Assembly: GCA_027943245.1 (NCBI GenBank)
Contig: JANDJZ010000760.1
Location: 1 to 32,610 of the forward strand
Length of the DNA stretch: 32,610 nucleotides
Direction: 5' to 3'
DNA from: Acanthamoeba sp. SK_2022b
Taxonomy: Eukaryota > Discosea > Longamoebia > Acanthamoebidae
Below the pieces are notes generated by a model that had not been told where the DNA came from, made no database searches, and saw nothing but the letters and a program-made list of their open reading frames with translations. Shown here in pieces: positions 1 through 7,231 of the stretch. Position 1 is the stretch's first letter; each line of letters begins with the position of its first letter. Made by a program: the position numbers and the translations under genes.

Positions 1-354
1 GGCACCACCCACGCCGACTACTTTTACGGCGACATTCCCTGCACCCGGCCGATGAGCGAGGCGGAGATCGCCGGCGACTACGAGGGGGAAACCGGTAAGG
101 TGATCATCGAGACCTTCAATCAGGCGGGGCGCGATCCGCAGCAGGTGCCGGGAGTGCTGGTCTATTCCCACGGCCCGTTCGCCTGGGGCAAGGACGCGGC
201 GGATGCGGTGCACAACGCGGTGGTGCTGGAAGAGGTGGCGATCATGGCGATGGCGACGCGCCAGCTGGCGCCGGCCATCGCCCCGATGCAGCCGGAGCTA
301 TTGGATAAACATTTCCTGCGCAAGCACGGCAAACACGCCTACTACGGGCAATAG
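1..354 (+). CDS. araD: L-ribulose-5-phosphate 4-epimerase, C-terminal part (5' end outside window)
   Basis: Frame 1 is open from the first base to a TAG stop at 352-354, giving the last 117 residues of a class II aldolase/epimerase. The enzyme converts L-ribulose-5-phosphate to D-xylulose-5-phosphate in cytoplasmic L-arabinose catabolism. The visible part has the [20 protein letters not shown] stretch, the SHGPFAWGK stretch with a family metal-ligand type histidine, and the characteristic end KHG..AYYGQ. The tail ([16 protein letters not shown]) looks closer to AraD than to the ascorbate-pathway paralogs UlaF and SgbE, but those cannot be fully excluded because the upstream genes are not visible. 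The gene converges on the LacI-family gene with only six bases between the stop codons. The truncation is due to the window edge, not a mutation. Confidence 0.85.
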   Translation, partial: GTTHADYFYGDIPCTRPMSEAEIAGDYEGETGKVIIETFNQAGRDPQQVPGVLVYSHGPFAWGKDAADAVHNAVVLEEVAIMAMATRQLAPAIAPMQPELLDKHFLRKHGKHAYYGQ

Positions 355-360
355 TGCCCG

Positions 361-1365
361 TCAGCGATTCAACAGCGAGCCGGTGAAGAACTCTCTGCGC
401 ACCGGCAGCTCGCCGCGCGGGCTGTGAATGGCGCTGAACAGCAGCTCTGCGGCGATCTCCCCCAGTTTCTGCGTATCGTGATACACCCCCGGAATGTGCA
501 GGCCGTAAGCGCCGGCGCGCGGCGGTTCGTCTATCGAGAAGAACTTCACCTGCTCATAAAGCCCCATCTCGTGGCAGATGGCGATGGCGCCCAGCGTGAT
601 GATGCCGTTCAGGCCGATGATGTAATCCGGGCGGTTCTCCGGCTGCGCCAGATAGGCGCGCACCTCGCTCTCTTGCGAGGTGAAATCGTAGTCGCCGTTG
701 ATGATATGAATCTCACGGCCGCTGCCCTGCAGCGCCGCGACGATGCCGGCGGTGCGCGTTAAGGTGATCTCCGAATCCGCCGGGCCGCCGATGATCAAAA
801 GTTTCTTCTCCGGCTGCTCCGCCAGATAGCGCCCTGCCAGCACGCCGATCTCGCGGTTATCGAGGAACACGCCGCTCAGCTGCTGATCGTAGAGATCGCG
901 GTCGATCAGGATCAGCGGCACGCCGTACACCTCGGCCAGCTCGAGATAGGCGGGGCGGTAGCGCTTGTCGTCGCGCACCGCCGACAGCAGGATGCCGCGC
1001 GCCTTGTAGCCGAACAGCGCCTGAATGGCGCGCATTTCCGCCTCTTCGCTGCCGTCGGTGTCGAACAGCATGATCTGGTAGCCCTGCTGACGCGCAATGC
1101 GCGACACGGTCTTGATCAGGCCGGAATAGAACGGGTTGTACATGCTGCTGGTGACGATGCCGATAATCTGGCTGCTGCTGCTTTTCAGCCCCTGCGCGAA
1201 CGCGTTGGGCACATAGTTCAGCTCTTTGGCGATGGCGTGAATGCGCTCGCGGGTTTCCGGCTTGACCAGCTCGGGCTTATTGAAGGCGCGGGAAACGGTG
1301 ATATTGGTCACCCTGGCGCGGCGGGCGATATCCACGATAGTGGCATTGGGATTGGCTTTCGACAC
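361..1365 (-). CDS. LacI-family transcriptional regulator
   Basis: A 334-residue protein of normal LacI/GalR length. Residues 10-60 form the N-terminal helix-turn-helix plus hinge (TIVDIARRARVTNITVSRAFN, then ..LNYVPN..A..L). From about residue 65 (IIGIVTSSMYNPFYSGLI) a periplasmic-binding-protein-like sensor domain runs to the end. The start is a GTG at 1365, preceded by AAGGA six bases upstream, which is a convincing ribosome binding site; no ATG fits better. The gene is convergent with the araD end and has the AT-rich island behind it. The sensor residues resemble gluconate/sugar-responsive GntR-like LacI members, but the effector cannot be read from the sequence. Being convergent to araD does not prove that it controls arabinose genes. 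Confidence 0.88.
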   Translation of the reverse strand: MSKANPNATIVDIARRARVTNITVSRAFNKPELVKPETRERIHAIAKELNYVPNAFAQGLKSSSSQIIGIVTSSMYNPFYSGLIKTVSRIARQQGYQIMLFDTDGSEEAEMRAIQALFGYKARGILLSAVRDDKRYRPAYLELAEVYGVPLILIDRDLYDQQLSGVFLDNREIGVLAGRYLAEQPEKKLLIIGGPADSEITLTRTAGIVAALQGSGREIHIINGDYDFTSQESEVRAYLAQPENRPDYIIGLNGIITLGAIAICHEMGLYEQVKFFSIDEPPRAGAYGLHIPGVYHDTQKLGEIAAELLFSAIHSPRGELPVRREFFTGSLLNR

Positions 1366-1699
1366 CGTCTTTCCTTGCGTTATGCCTCAACAGATCCCTT
1401 ATTGTAGGGAAAGGGCGGGGGCGGTGCTAGGGGGAGTTGTTTGCGGGATGGGGAAATACTAAAATGCAACGATAGTTAATAGTAAATTTTGTTGATTAAT
1501 GTTTTATTTAATTATTTCGCATGGCGGATTTTTTTACTAGAAAGTACGGTAAGGTGTGTTCTAGTATAGAAGGTTGCTTTATGCTAAAAACAGATATTAA
1601 TAATTTTACTGGCAAAAAATATAGCTAGATATCGCTGGATTATTTGCATTTAGGATTTATGTGGCTAAAATATGGTTCATATTTTATGATGGATCTTTG

Positions 1700-1727
1700 T
1701 TGAATTGCACACAATCTGAGCTATAGA
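1700..1727 (+). promoter_or_regulatory. Candidate sigma-70 promoter upstream of tiny ORF
   Basis: TTGAAT (1700-1705), a 16-base spacer, then TATAGA (1722-1727). Both hexamers match the consensus at four of six positions. A transcript would start near 1734 and read toward the tiny ORF at 1779 and the TIR gene. In such AT-rich DNA chance matches are common, so this is tentative. Confidence 0.3.
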
Positions 1728-1778
1728 TATTCGATTCTTGCGGTTTTTTAGACTGGTCTCTATCAGCTGTAGGGGCTT

Positions 1779-1835
1779 ATGGATTATTTTGAATGGATGA
1801 TATTTCTAACCATTTTATTTGTGATTGAAAAATAA
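1779..1835 (+). CDS. Possible 18-residue hydrophobic micropeptide
   Basis: ATG at 1779 is preceded by AGGGG three bases upstream and opens an 18-codon frame ending in TAA at 1833-1835. After a short polar start the peptide is strongly hydrophobic (MIFLTILFVI) and ends with a charged pair, so it could sit in a membrane. It lies behind a candidate promoter and ahead of a perfect palindrome that could fold as a hairpin. Such small hydrophobic peptides include leader peptides and the toxins of type I toxin-antitoxin pairs. I recognise no known family and see no clear antisense RNA. It may simply be a chance ORF in AT-rich DNA. Confidence 0.2.
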   Translation: MDYFEWMIFLTILFVIEK

Positions 1836-1853
1836 AATATTCAGTTTTAACTT

Positions 1854-1869
1854 CCACCTTATAAGGTGG
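1854..1869. repeat. Perfect 16-base palindrome
   Basis: CCACCTTATAAGGTGG is self-complementary over all 16 bases. It could be a protein-binding site or the stem of a weak terminator or attenuator, though there is no long T run after it. It lies 19 bases after the tiny ORF and about 170 bases before the TIR start codon. Confidence 0.5.
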
Positions 1870-2038
1870 GGTTATTGGAAAGAGCAAAAGCATTGGTAAA
1901 TGGAATGAATTCGGTTTTTATAAGTTGGAGATGTTAATATCATGCTGTTACCATATCTCTCTTAGATGCTAAGAATAATTCGTATTAAACGTGATGGTTA
2001 ATGAAAATTATTTTGGGTTTTTTTAAAAAAGGTGATTT

Positions 2039-2974
2039 ATGAAAATATTTATTAGCTGGTCAGGAAATGATAGCCTTAAAATAGCGAAAATATTAAGGGA
2101 TTGGATCCCGAATGTAATCCAGGCCGTGAAACCATATGTTTCTGCTGAGGATATTGATAAAGGAACTCGCTGGGCTGCTGATATATCAAAAGAACTTGAC
2201 GACTCTTTGTATGGGATAATTTGTTTAACAAAAAACAATATATCTGCCCCTTGGATAAATTTCGAGGCTGGTGCATTAAGCAAGAAAGTTGATAAAAGCA
2301 AATTAAGTCCGTTTCTTTTCAAAATTAAACCGTCGGAAGTTACTGGTCCTATTCTACAATTTCAACATACTCGGTCAGATGATAAAGAAGATATTTTAAA
2401 ACTACTTTCCTCTATAAATAAACAAGGTGATTTTTTAACTAGTGAGCGCTTGGTTAACTCCTTTGAACAATGGTGGCCAACGTTAGATTCTGAGCTTTCA
2501 AAGATCGTAGAGCCCGAGGCTGAAACAAAAGAAGCGACAAAACCCTCTAAAGGCAGTTCAAATATAGAAATACAAAATCTATCTCATATAGTTGAAAGTT
2601 TACTAGATATAAGTAGAACAAATCATCAACTTCTTAGAAGTCCCGAGGTATTATTGCCCGAAGATTACGTTAGGAAAGTATTAGGAGGAAATAGCACTAG
2701 AGATATGCCGTTAGATAATGTTGCTTCTGACTTGGTTGAGTCTCTTGATAATTTATCCCGATTAAGACGGCGGATGCTTAGAGGCCAAATTGATGAAAGG
2801 AATATCAATAACTATCTAGAAGAACTTGAGTCAATAATAGATGGTTTCTCTAAGCCTGTTGGATATATGAACAGAAGGTTTTTGGCATTAGATACCTCAA
2901 TGGCAAGGCCGATCCGTGTTAGACGAAGTCAGCTTAATCTGATAGATGAGATTAATGACGATAATGGAAGCTAG
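2039..2974 (+). CDS. TIR-domain protein, candidate antiphage NADase/defence effector
   Basis: A 311-residue cytosolic protein. Residues 1-80 read as a TIR fold: an opening beta strand KIFISWSGND, a helix, VSAEDIDKGTRW, then IICLTKNNISAPWINFEAGAL. In this stretch W72-I-N-F-E76 forms the WxxxE pattern that carries the catalytic glutamate of NAD-cleaving TIR domains. After a low-complexity linker around 160-180 comes a helical C-terminal region rich in leucine and charged residues, possibly a coiled coil (about 230-275), of unknown function. The start ATG has AAGGTGA four bases upstream. Codon use is AT-rich, unlike neighbours on both sides, which points to horizontal transfer. It stands alone: no ThsA, cyclase, Argonaute or other known TIR partner is adjacent. 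NADase activity and a defence role are inference from the family. Confidence 0.75.
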   Translation: MKIFISWSGNDSLKIAKILRDWIPNVIQAVKPYVSAEDIDKGTRWAADISKELDDSLYGIICLTKNNISAPWINFEAGALSKKVDKSKLSPFLFKIKPSEVTGPILQFQHTRSDDKEDILKLLSSINKQGDFLTSERLVNSFEQWWPTLDSELSKIVEPEAETKEATKPSKGSSNIEIQNLSHIVESLLDISRTNHQLLRSPEVLLPEDYVRKVLGGNSTRDMPLDNVASDLVESLDNLSRLRRRMLRGQIDERNINNYLEELESIIDGFSKPVGYMNRRFLALDTSMARPIRVRRSQLNLIDEINDDNGS

Positions 2975-3334
2975 TTTTTTATTAGAATATTTAGATAAAC
3001 CCCCTCAGCCAAGGAGGGGGGTATATATTCCGCACAGGTATCGCCTCTCAGAATCATGAAACTATAGCTTGCCTCCCGTTAACACTGATATGTGCTCATT
3101 AGTATTAAAATTTCTAGAAGTTAGATGTCCATGCCTGCTTTTCGCTCATAGCCGCCTAACCCCTAATACTGTCTTGCAAACACTTGCAGGGTAGGAATAG
3201 GTGGTGAAATGTTTTTTTGGGAGAGAGCGGCAATTTCTAATCTGATAACGATTTGATGAGTAATACCAAGATCGGCTATTGGCTGAAGCACTTCAAATTT
3301 ATCCTCTTCTTTCCAACCTAGCAACTTCAGAAAT
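2975..3334. other. Island right flank with gene debris
   Basis: About 360 bases between the TIR stop and the LysR stop. It contains a candidate terminator for the TIR gene (3000-3020) and a minus-strand open stretch that looks like the end of a lost gene (3163-3339). No intact gene, integrase or insertion sequence end was recognised. This is the likely junction between the island and the ordinary chromosome. Confidence 0.5.
3000..3020 (+). terminator. Candidate terminator after TIR gene
   Basis: A seven-base-pair stem, CCCCCTC (3000-3006) with GAGGGGG (3014-3020), has a seven-base loop and lies 25 bases after the TIR stop. It is followed by an AT-rich stretch rather than a clean T run, so termination may be weak. 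Confidence 0.45.
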
Positions 3335-3339
3335 TTAGC
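3163..3339 (-). pseudogene. Remnant of an unidentified gene (C-terminal fragment)
   Basis: On the minus strand a 58-codon stretch is open from just after a TGA at 3340-3342 to a TAG at 3163-3165. Its translation looks protein-like rather than random, with balanced charged and hydrophobic residues (for example LLGWKEEDKFEVLQPIADLG and IRLEIAALSQ). It has no ATG or GTG start with a ribosome binding site and begins inside the end of the LysR gene. I read it as the C-terminal end of a gene truncated at the island border. Family not recognised; a phage origin is possible. It may also be a chance open frame. Confidence 0.3.
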
Positions 3340-4243
3340 TCAATCTTCTGACAAAGCTAACCCCCCGCCACAACCCCGGCAACAACGCCAACGTCTCGTC
3401 AATCAGCGTCCGCCGGTCATTGCCCGGTTTCCAAATGGTCACCATGGTTTGGCTGATCCCCTGGCTGCCCACTTCGGTGCGCAGCGTGTTGACACTTTTC
3501 CACTGTTCGGCATGCATATGCGTCGGCAAGAATCCCCAGCCGCAGCCTTGTTCAAGCAGGGCGCGCAGCATTTCCAGCTCGTTGGTGAAGATAGTGTGCC
3601 CTGAAATTTGCAGGCGGCGCGCCACGGGCTCGTCAGAATCCGGGTGCATGATTACCTGCGGCGTGAGCGAGAGCTCCAGCAGCGAAAGCGGCTGTTTCGC
3701 GTTGGGGAAAAGCGTTTTTGCGGCGTAAAAATCCATCTCTATCGCCCCTAAGGCGCGCCACTCCATGGCGTCGCCCACGCTGCGATGGCGCGCCTGGCAG
3801 ATGCCCAGATCGGCCTGGCCGCTTGCCAGCAGGCTTTCCGCTTCGTCGCGCGAGGCGTTAATCAGGCTCAGGCGCGTGTTGCGTTTGGCCATGGTGGCAA
3901 TCAGTGCCTGCAGCAGCGCGCGGGGCGTGAAGGGATCGTAGACCAGTGAAATTTCCTGCGCCGCGCTCTTCGGCACGTCTTTGGCAAATGCCTCAAACGC
4001 TTTCACCTGGCGCATCAGCAGGTGCGCCTGGCGTTGCAGCTGTTCGCCTTCCGGCGTCAGGTGCAGGCTGCGCCCCTCGCGCAGGAACAGCGCATAGCCC
4101 AAGCCATCCTCGAGAAAATCAATCAAATCGCGCAGCGTCGTGCGGTCTTTGCCCAGTTTGAGCGCGGCTTTCGCCAGGCTGCCGTGCTCGGCCACGGCGG
4201 TGAAGGCTTCCAGTTGGGCAAAGGAATAAATCAGGCTCGGCAC
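3335..4243 (-). CDS. LysR-family transcriptional regulator
   Basis: A 302-residue regulator with the usual LysR layout: an N-terminal winged helix-turn-helix (FAQLEAFTAVAEHGSLAKAALKLGKDRTTLRDLIDFLEDGLG, residues about 6-50) and a substrate-binding-like effector domain from about residue 80. I chose the GTG at 4243 because GGGAG sits six bases upstream. The upstream ATG at 4282 has no ribosome binding site and lies only a few bases from the likely transcription start set by a TATAAT at 4295-4300. The recognition helix (KDRTTLRDLIDFLED) departs from the usual SQPALSRQI-type wording. It is divergently transcribed from the exported serine hydrolase gene and probably controls it, as LysR regulators often do for a divergent neighbour. 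Confidence 0.85.
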   Translation of the reverse strand: MPSLIYSFAQLEAFTAVAEHGSLAKAALKLGKDRTTLRDLIDFLEDGLGYALFLREGRSLHLTPEGEQLQRQAHLLMRQVKAFEAFAKDVPKSAAQEISLVYDPFTPRALLQALIATMAKRNTRLSLINASRDEAESLLASGQADLGICQARHRSVGDAMEWRALGAIEMDFYAAKTLFPNAKQPLSLLELSLTPQVIMHPDSDEPVARRLQISGHTIFTNELEMLRALLEQGCGWGFLPTHMHAEQWKSVNTLRTEVGSQGISQTMVTIWKPGNDRRTLIDETLALLPGLWRGVSFVRRLS

Positions 4244-4294
4244 GCGGTTCTCCCGTCGATTTTGCGGGGGATTTTCCCCCATCAGGCGTTTTTT

Positions 4295-4300
4295 ATTATA
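4295..4300 (-). promoter_or_regulatory. Minus-10 element of the LysR gene
   Basis: The minus strand reads TATAAT here, a perfect minus-10 hexamer. A poor minus-35 (TTCAGC, three of six matches) lies 16 bases upstream, as expected for a regulated promoter. Between it and the GTG start lies a short hairpin, GGGGGA/TCCCCC (4266-4271 and 4275-4280). Confidence 0.45.
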
Positions 4301-4350
4301 GGCCGCGTTTTTTTAAGCTGAACGCCTTCCTGAGCTAAGCGAGAAAAAAT

Positions 4351-5658
4351 ATGAAAAGCAAAGTGTTTAACCGCAGCCTGCTGGCGGGCGTTGTCATCAG
4401 TCTCTGCAGCGGCCTGTTGGCGCCCGCCGCGCTGGCCGCTTGCGCGGGCACCGAACTCAGCGTCTGTCCCGCGCCTTTCGATGCGCAATTGCCGGACACG
4501 CACAAAATGCTCACCTGGAGCCAGAGCGACCGGGTGATCGGTTTTCGTAACGACTACCGCAACTATGCCGGGGATGTGTTTCACCACGGCAACGCCGCGC
4601 CGCTACTTACTGCCGCTAAACCGTTAACGGACGCCACCTATCGGGTGAATGGCAAAACCTACCACCTGCAGGATTACCTGCAGCGCCAGAACGTCAGCGG
4701 CATGCTGGTATTGAAAGACGGCAAAATCGCCTGGAAATATCTGGGGGAGGGCAATACCGATGCTACCCTGTGGACATCGCGCTCCGTGGGCAAATCGGTG
4801 GTCGCCACGCTGGTGGGTGTGGCGATTAAACAGGGCAAGATCCGCTCGCTCGACGATCTCATCACGCAATACGAACCCGATCTGAAAGGCACCGCGTGGG
4901 ACGGCGTGACCCTCAGGCAGCTGATCACCCACACCTCCGGCGTGGCGTGGAATGAGGATTACACCAACCCGAAATCGGACTTCGCGCAGCTGACCGAGTG
5001 TGAAGCCAGGCCCGGCACCTACGCCTGCGTGCGCAAGCTGGTAGCCGGTTTGCAGCGTACGCATCCGGCTGGGCAGAACTGGTCTTACTCCTCCGGCGGC
5101 GCGTGGCTGCTGGGCGACGTGCTGGAGCGCGCCACCGGCATGCCGCTGGCGGCTTATCTGGAACAAAGCATCTGGCAGCCGTATGGCATGGCGAGCGACG
5201 GCGTGTGGCATGCCTACGCCAAAGGCCAGCACGACGTGGGCGCGCACGGCTTCAACGCCACGCTGGAAGACTGGGGGCGCTTCGGTGAGTTCATTCTGCA
5301 TAACGGGACGTTGCCGAACGGCAAACAGATCCTGCCGGCTGATTGGGTAGCCCAGTCGGCCAACTGGACGCGGGCGGCGGGCTCGGTGTCGGCGGCGCAT
5401 CCTGACGGTATTTACGGCTACCAGTGGTGGAACAACGAAGTGCCGGCCAATGCGGCCAACGTAGAACCTACTCCGCAGGCCTCCCTCAAGCATTCCCTGT
5501 GGGCGCTGGGGATCTTCGGCCAGATGATTATGGTCAATCGGGCGGAGAATCTGGTGATCGTCCAGTGGTCCACCTGGCCGCAGGCGGAGCCGTCCTTCAG
5601 CGCGCAACCGCTGGAGGCATCGCTGATGTTTAGCGCGATAGCGAAGGAACTGCGTTAA
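4351..5658 (+). CDS. Exported serine hydrolase of the beta-lactamase/NylB-like family
   Basis: A 435-residue protein of the class C beta-lactamase and penicillin-binding-protein-like hydrolase fold. The N-terminus is a signal peptide (basic start, hydrophobic residues 9-28, then ALA-AC). LAAC at 28-31 also fits a lipobox, so it may be a lipoprotein; alternatively C31 and C39 could form a disulfide. The active-site pattern is S145-V-G-K148 (SxxK), followed by Y246-S-S248 (YxS) and a C-terminal GIFGQ strand in place of KTG. This set resembles 6-aminohexanoate-dimer hydrolases and esterases (EstB type) more than true beta-lactamases, so the substrate is probably an amide or ester; resistance should not be assumed. 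It is divergent from the LysR gene with about 107 bases between, and a hairpin follows the stop codon. Confidence 0.8.
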   Translation: MKSKVFNRSLLAGVVISLCSGLLAPAALAACAGTELSVCPAPFDAQLPDTHKMLTWSQSDRVIGFRNDYRNYAGDVFHHGNAAPLLTAAKPLTDATYRVNGKTYHLQDYLQRQNVSGMLVLKDGKIAWKYLGEGNTDATLWTSRSVGKSVVATLVGVAIKQGKIRSLDDLITQYEPDLKGTAWDGVTLRQLITHTSGVAWNEDYTNPKSDFAQLTECEARPGTYACVRKLVAGLQRTHPAGQNWSYSSGGAWLLGDVLERATGMPLAAYLEQSIWQPYGMASDGVWHAYAKGQHDVGAHGFNATLEDWGRFGEFILHNGTLPNGKQILPADWVAQSANWTRAAGSVSAAHPDGIYGYQWWNNEVPANAANVEPTPQASLKHSLWALGIFGQMIMVNRAENLVIVQWSTWPQAEPSFSAQPLEASLMFSAIAKELR

Positions 5659-5672
5659 TTCCACGGAGCGAG

Positions 5673-5698
5673 CAGGGGCGATTGCCATTCCGCCCCTG
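5673..5698 (+). terminator. Candidate terminator after serine hydrolase gene
   Basis: The eight-base arms CAGGGGCG (5673-5680) and CGCCCCTG (5691-5698) enclose a ten-base loop, 14 bases after the stop codon. Only two T residues follow, so it may need Rho or be imperfect. Confidence 0.45.
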
Positions 5699-5867
5699 TT
5701 CGACGGCGATGGCATAAATGCGCCCGTACATATAAAAACGCGGAAATGGCGACATGGGCTATGCTTTTCACCACATCCACTTTGCGCCAAACGGGCGTGA
5801 CAAAAGTGCGACATGTCAGGCCAGGTTGAAGCTCTTTATCGAACGGCTCTTGACAGGAGTGGCTAAA

Positions 5868-6089
5868 TTGAAAATCGATTGGCATAGCGCATTGCTAACA
5901 CGCGCCACGATCGTGGATAAAAGCTACAAAAATACGCAAAACGTCCGTCGTTTCATGGTTGAGGCGTGCGGAGAGGACTTTCGCTTCGATCGTGAATTTA
6001 TGGCATGGATACGCAATGACGTGCCAAAGACGCTAGGTGATGTGGTTGATGAGTGGCAGCGCAGGCACTCCCTCAACCCTGGCCGATAG
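5868..6089 (+). CDS. Small DUF6434-type protein
   Basis: A protein of about 73 residues matching the pattern of the DUF6434 domain: KIDWHSALLTR at the start, the very conserved YKNTQNVRRFM, then FRFDREFMAWIRND and KTLGDVVDEW. Its function is unknown; the domain sometimes occurs beside a SAP-like DNA-binding domain, which is absent here. I chose the TTG at 5868 because ACAGGAG lies eight bases upstream and the domain begins right after it. In-frame starts further upstream (GTG 5859, ATG 5754) lack a good ribosome binding site and would add residues that do not look like the family. It is convergent with the LptG-like gene. Confidence 0.6.
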   Translation: MKIDWHSALLTRATIVDKSYKNTQNVRRFMVEACGEDFRFDREFMAWIRNDVPKTLGDVVDEWQRRHSLNPGR

Positions 6090-6151
6090 GGTTCAACCTG
6101 CGGACGAGTAAATCATCTTCAGCCTTTCCCATCACACCACTGTTCTCACCC

Positions 6152-7231
6152 CTAACCCCGCCGATCAAACCGATAAACCAGCGCCAACGCCAACGCCAAA
6201 ATCAGCAGCGGCGGGGCGAGGGCGGTGAAGGGCGCGTTGAGGGCGAACAACAACCCCAGGTTGAGTACGATCTGGTAAGCGATGTAGGTCAGCAGCCCGA
6301 CGATCACGCCGAGCGCTAATCGGCTGCCCATGCCGGGCGCGCGCGGGGCGGTGAAGGTAAACGGGATGGCCAGCAAAATCATCGCCAGCACCAGCAAGGG
6401 CTGGCCGAGTTTTTTCCACAGCGCCAGGCGGTATTCGGTGCTGGGCTGCCCCGAGCCTTGCAGGTAATCGATATAGCGATCCAGCTGTTGCAGCGAGAAG
6501 CTGCCCGCCGGCAGGGTCAGCTCTTTCAGGCTCGGCACGGCGAACAGCGAGCGCCACGGCAGGCTGCTTTGCCGCTCAGTCGTCTCCTTTCCGCCTTGCC
6601 AGCTTTTCTGCATCACGTTATGCAGCAGCCAGCTGCCGTCGGCGGCGGTGCTGGCGCTGTCGGCGTAAAGGTAAGATTCCAGCGTGCGGTTGGCCTGATA
6701 ACGGAAGATCTCAATGCCGTGGGGCTGGTCGTTCTCATCGACGGTTTTGACCGTCACAAACTCGTTGCCGCGCCGTGCCCACAGTGGGTTTACGGTGACG
6801 TCGTTATCGTTCGACTGCGCCAGGGCGTTGTTCTTCATCTGCAGCGCGCGTTGCTGCAGCGGCGAGGCGGCCCATTCATCGAGGGCGCCGAGTGAGAGGT
6901 TCATCAGCAGCCCGGCGGCGAGCATCACCAGCGCAATGCGGAATATCGACATCCCGGCGGAGCGGATCGCCGTCAGCTCCAGGGTTTTCGACAGCTGCCC
7001 CAGCCCGACGATGCCGCCGAGCAGCGCGATAAACGGCCCCAGATCGACCAGGCTGCGCGGCAGGGTCAGCACGGTCACCAGCAGCGCCTGCTGCCAGCGG
7101 TAGCCGCCCGGGGCCACGTCTTCCAGCTCGTTGATCAGCGTAAAGGTGGTGAACAGCGGGATGAGCAGCCCGGCCGCGGCGGCGAAGCCGATGAACACGT
7201 TGCGGATCAGGTAACGGCTAAAAATAGTCAT
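6152..7231 (-). CDS. lptG: LptG-type permease paralog of the Lpt lipid-extraction ABC system
   Basis: A 359-residue inner-membrane protein of the LptF/LptG (YjgP/YjgQ) family, the standard length. Three membrane helices lie at the N-terminus (about 10-35, 50-78, 97-118), then a periplasmic beta-jellyroll of about 150 residues, then three more helices (about 270-355). In the known system LptB2FG pulls lipopolysaccharide out of the inner membrane and passes it to LptC through the jellyroll domains. The ATG at 7231 overlaps the LptF-like stop as ATGA, so the two are translationally coupled. No araC-like, pepA or other housekeeping lptFG neighbour is visible. It is instead the last gene of an operon with a flippase and P-loop kinases, next to ceramide genes, so I infer a second, specialised pair with a lipid cargo other than LPS. 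LptA, B and C are absent. Confidence 0.82.
   Translation of the reverse strand: MTIFSRYLIRNVFIGFAAAAGLLIPLFTTFTLINELEDVAPGGYRWQQALLVTVLTLPRSLVDLGPFIALLGGIVGLGQLSKTLELTAIRSAGMSIFRIALVMLAAGLLMNLSLGALDEWAASPLQQRALQMKNNALAQSNDNDVTVNPLWARRGNEFVTVKTVDENDQPHGIEIFRYQANRTLESYLYADSASTAADGSWLLHNVMQKSWQGGKETTERQSSLPWRSLFAVPSLKELTLPAGSFSLQQLDRYIDYLQGSGQPSTEYRLALWKKLGQPLLVLAMILLAIPFTFTAPRAPGMGSRLALGVIVGLLTYIAYQIVLNLGLLFALNAPFTALAPPLLILALALALVYRFDRRG

Larger units (their letters stand above)
1366..2038. other. AT-rich intergenic region of an accessory island
   Basis: These 673 bases are strikingly AT-rich compared with the GC-rich genes on the left. They hold the leader of the LacI gene, including a small inverted repeat TCCCT-N6-AGGGA at 1395-1410. 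They also hold a candidate sigma-70 promoter at 1700-1727, a tiny hydrophobic ORF at 1779-1835, a perfect 16-base palindrome at 1854-1869, and the leader of the TIR gene. Arms ACTAGAA/TTCTAGT at 1536-1542 and 1559-1565 form one more inverted repeat. No conventional protein gene is visible. Confidence 0.6.

Noticed and set aside
2039..2974. Thoeris or CBASS system around the TIR gene
   Set aside because: No ThsA, nucleotide cyclase or other partner gene is adjacent; only the TIR protein is present.
4351..5658. Class C beta-lactamase (antibiotic resistance) assignment
   Set aside because: SVGK and YSS are present, but the third motif is not KTG and the overall pattern is nearer to NylB/EstB-like hydrolases.
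4624..5814. 396-codon open frame on the minus strand opposite the serine hydrolase
   Set aside because: Shadow of an intact exported hydrolase with signal peptide and active-site motifs; arginine-rich and without domain signs.
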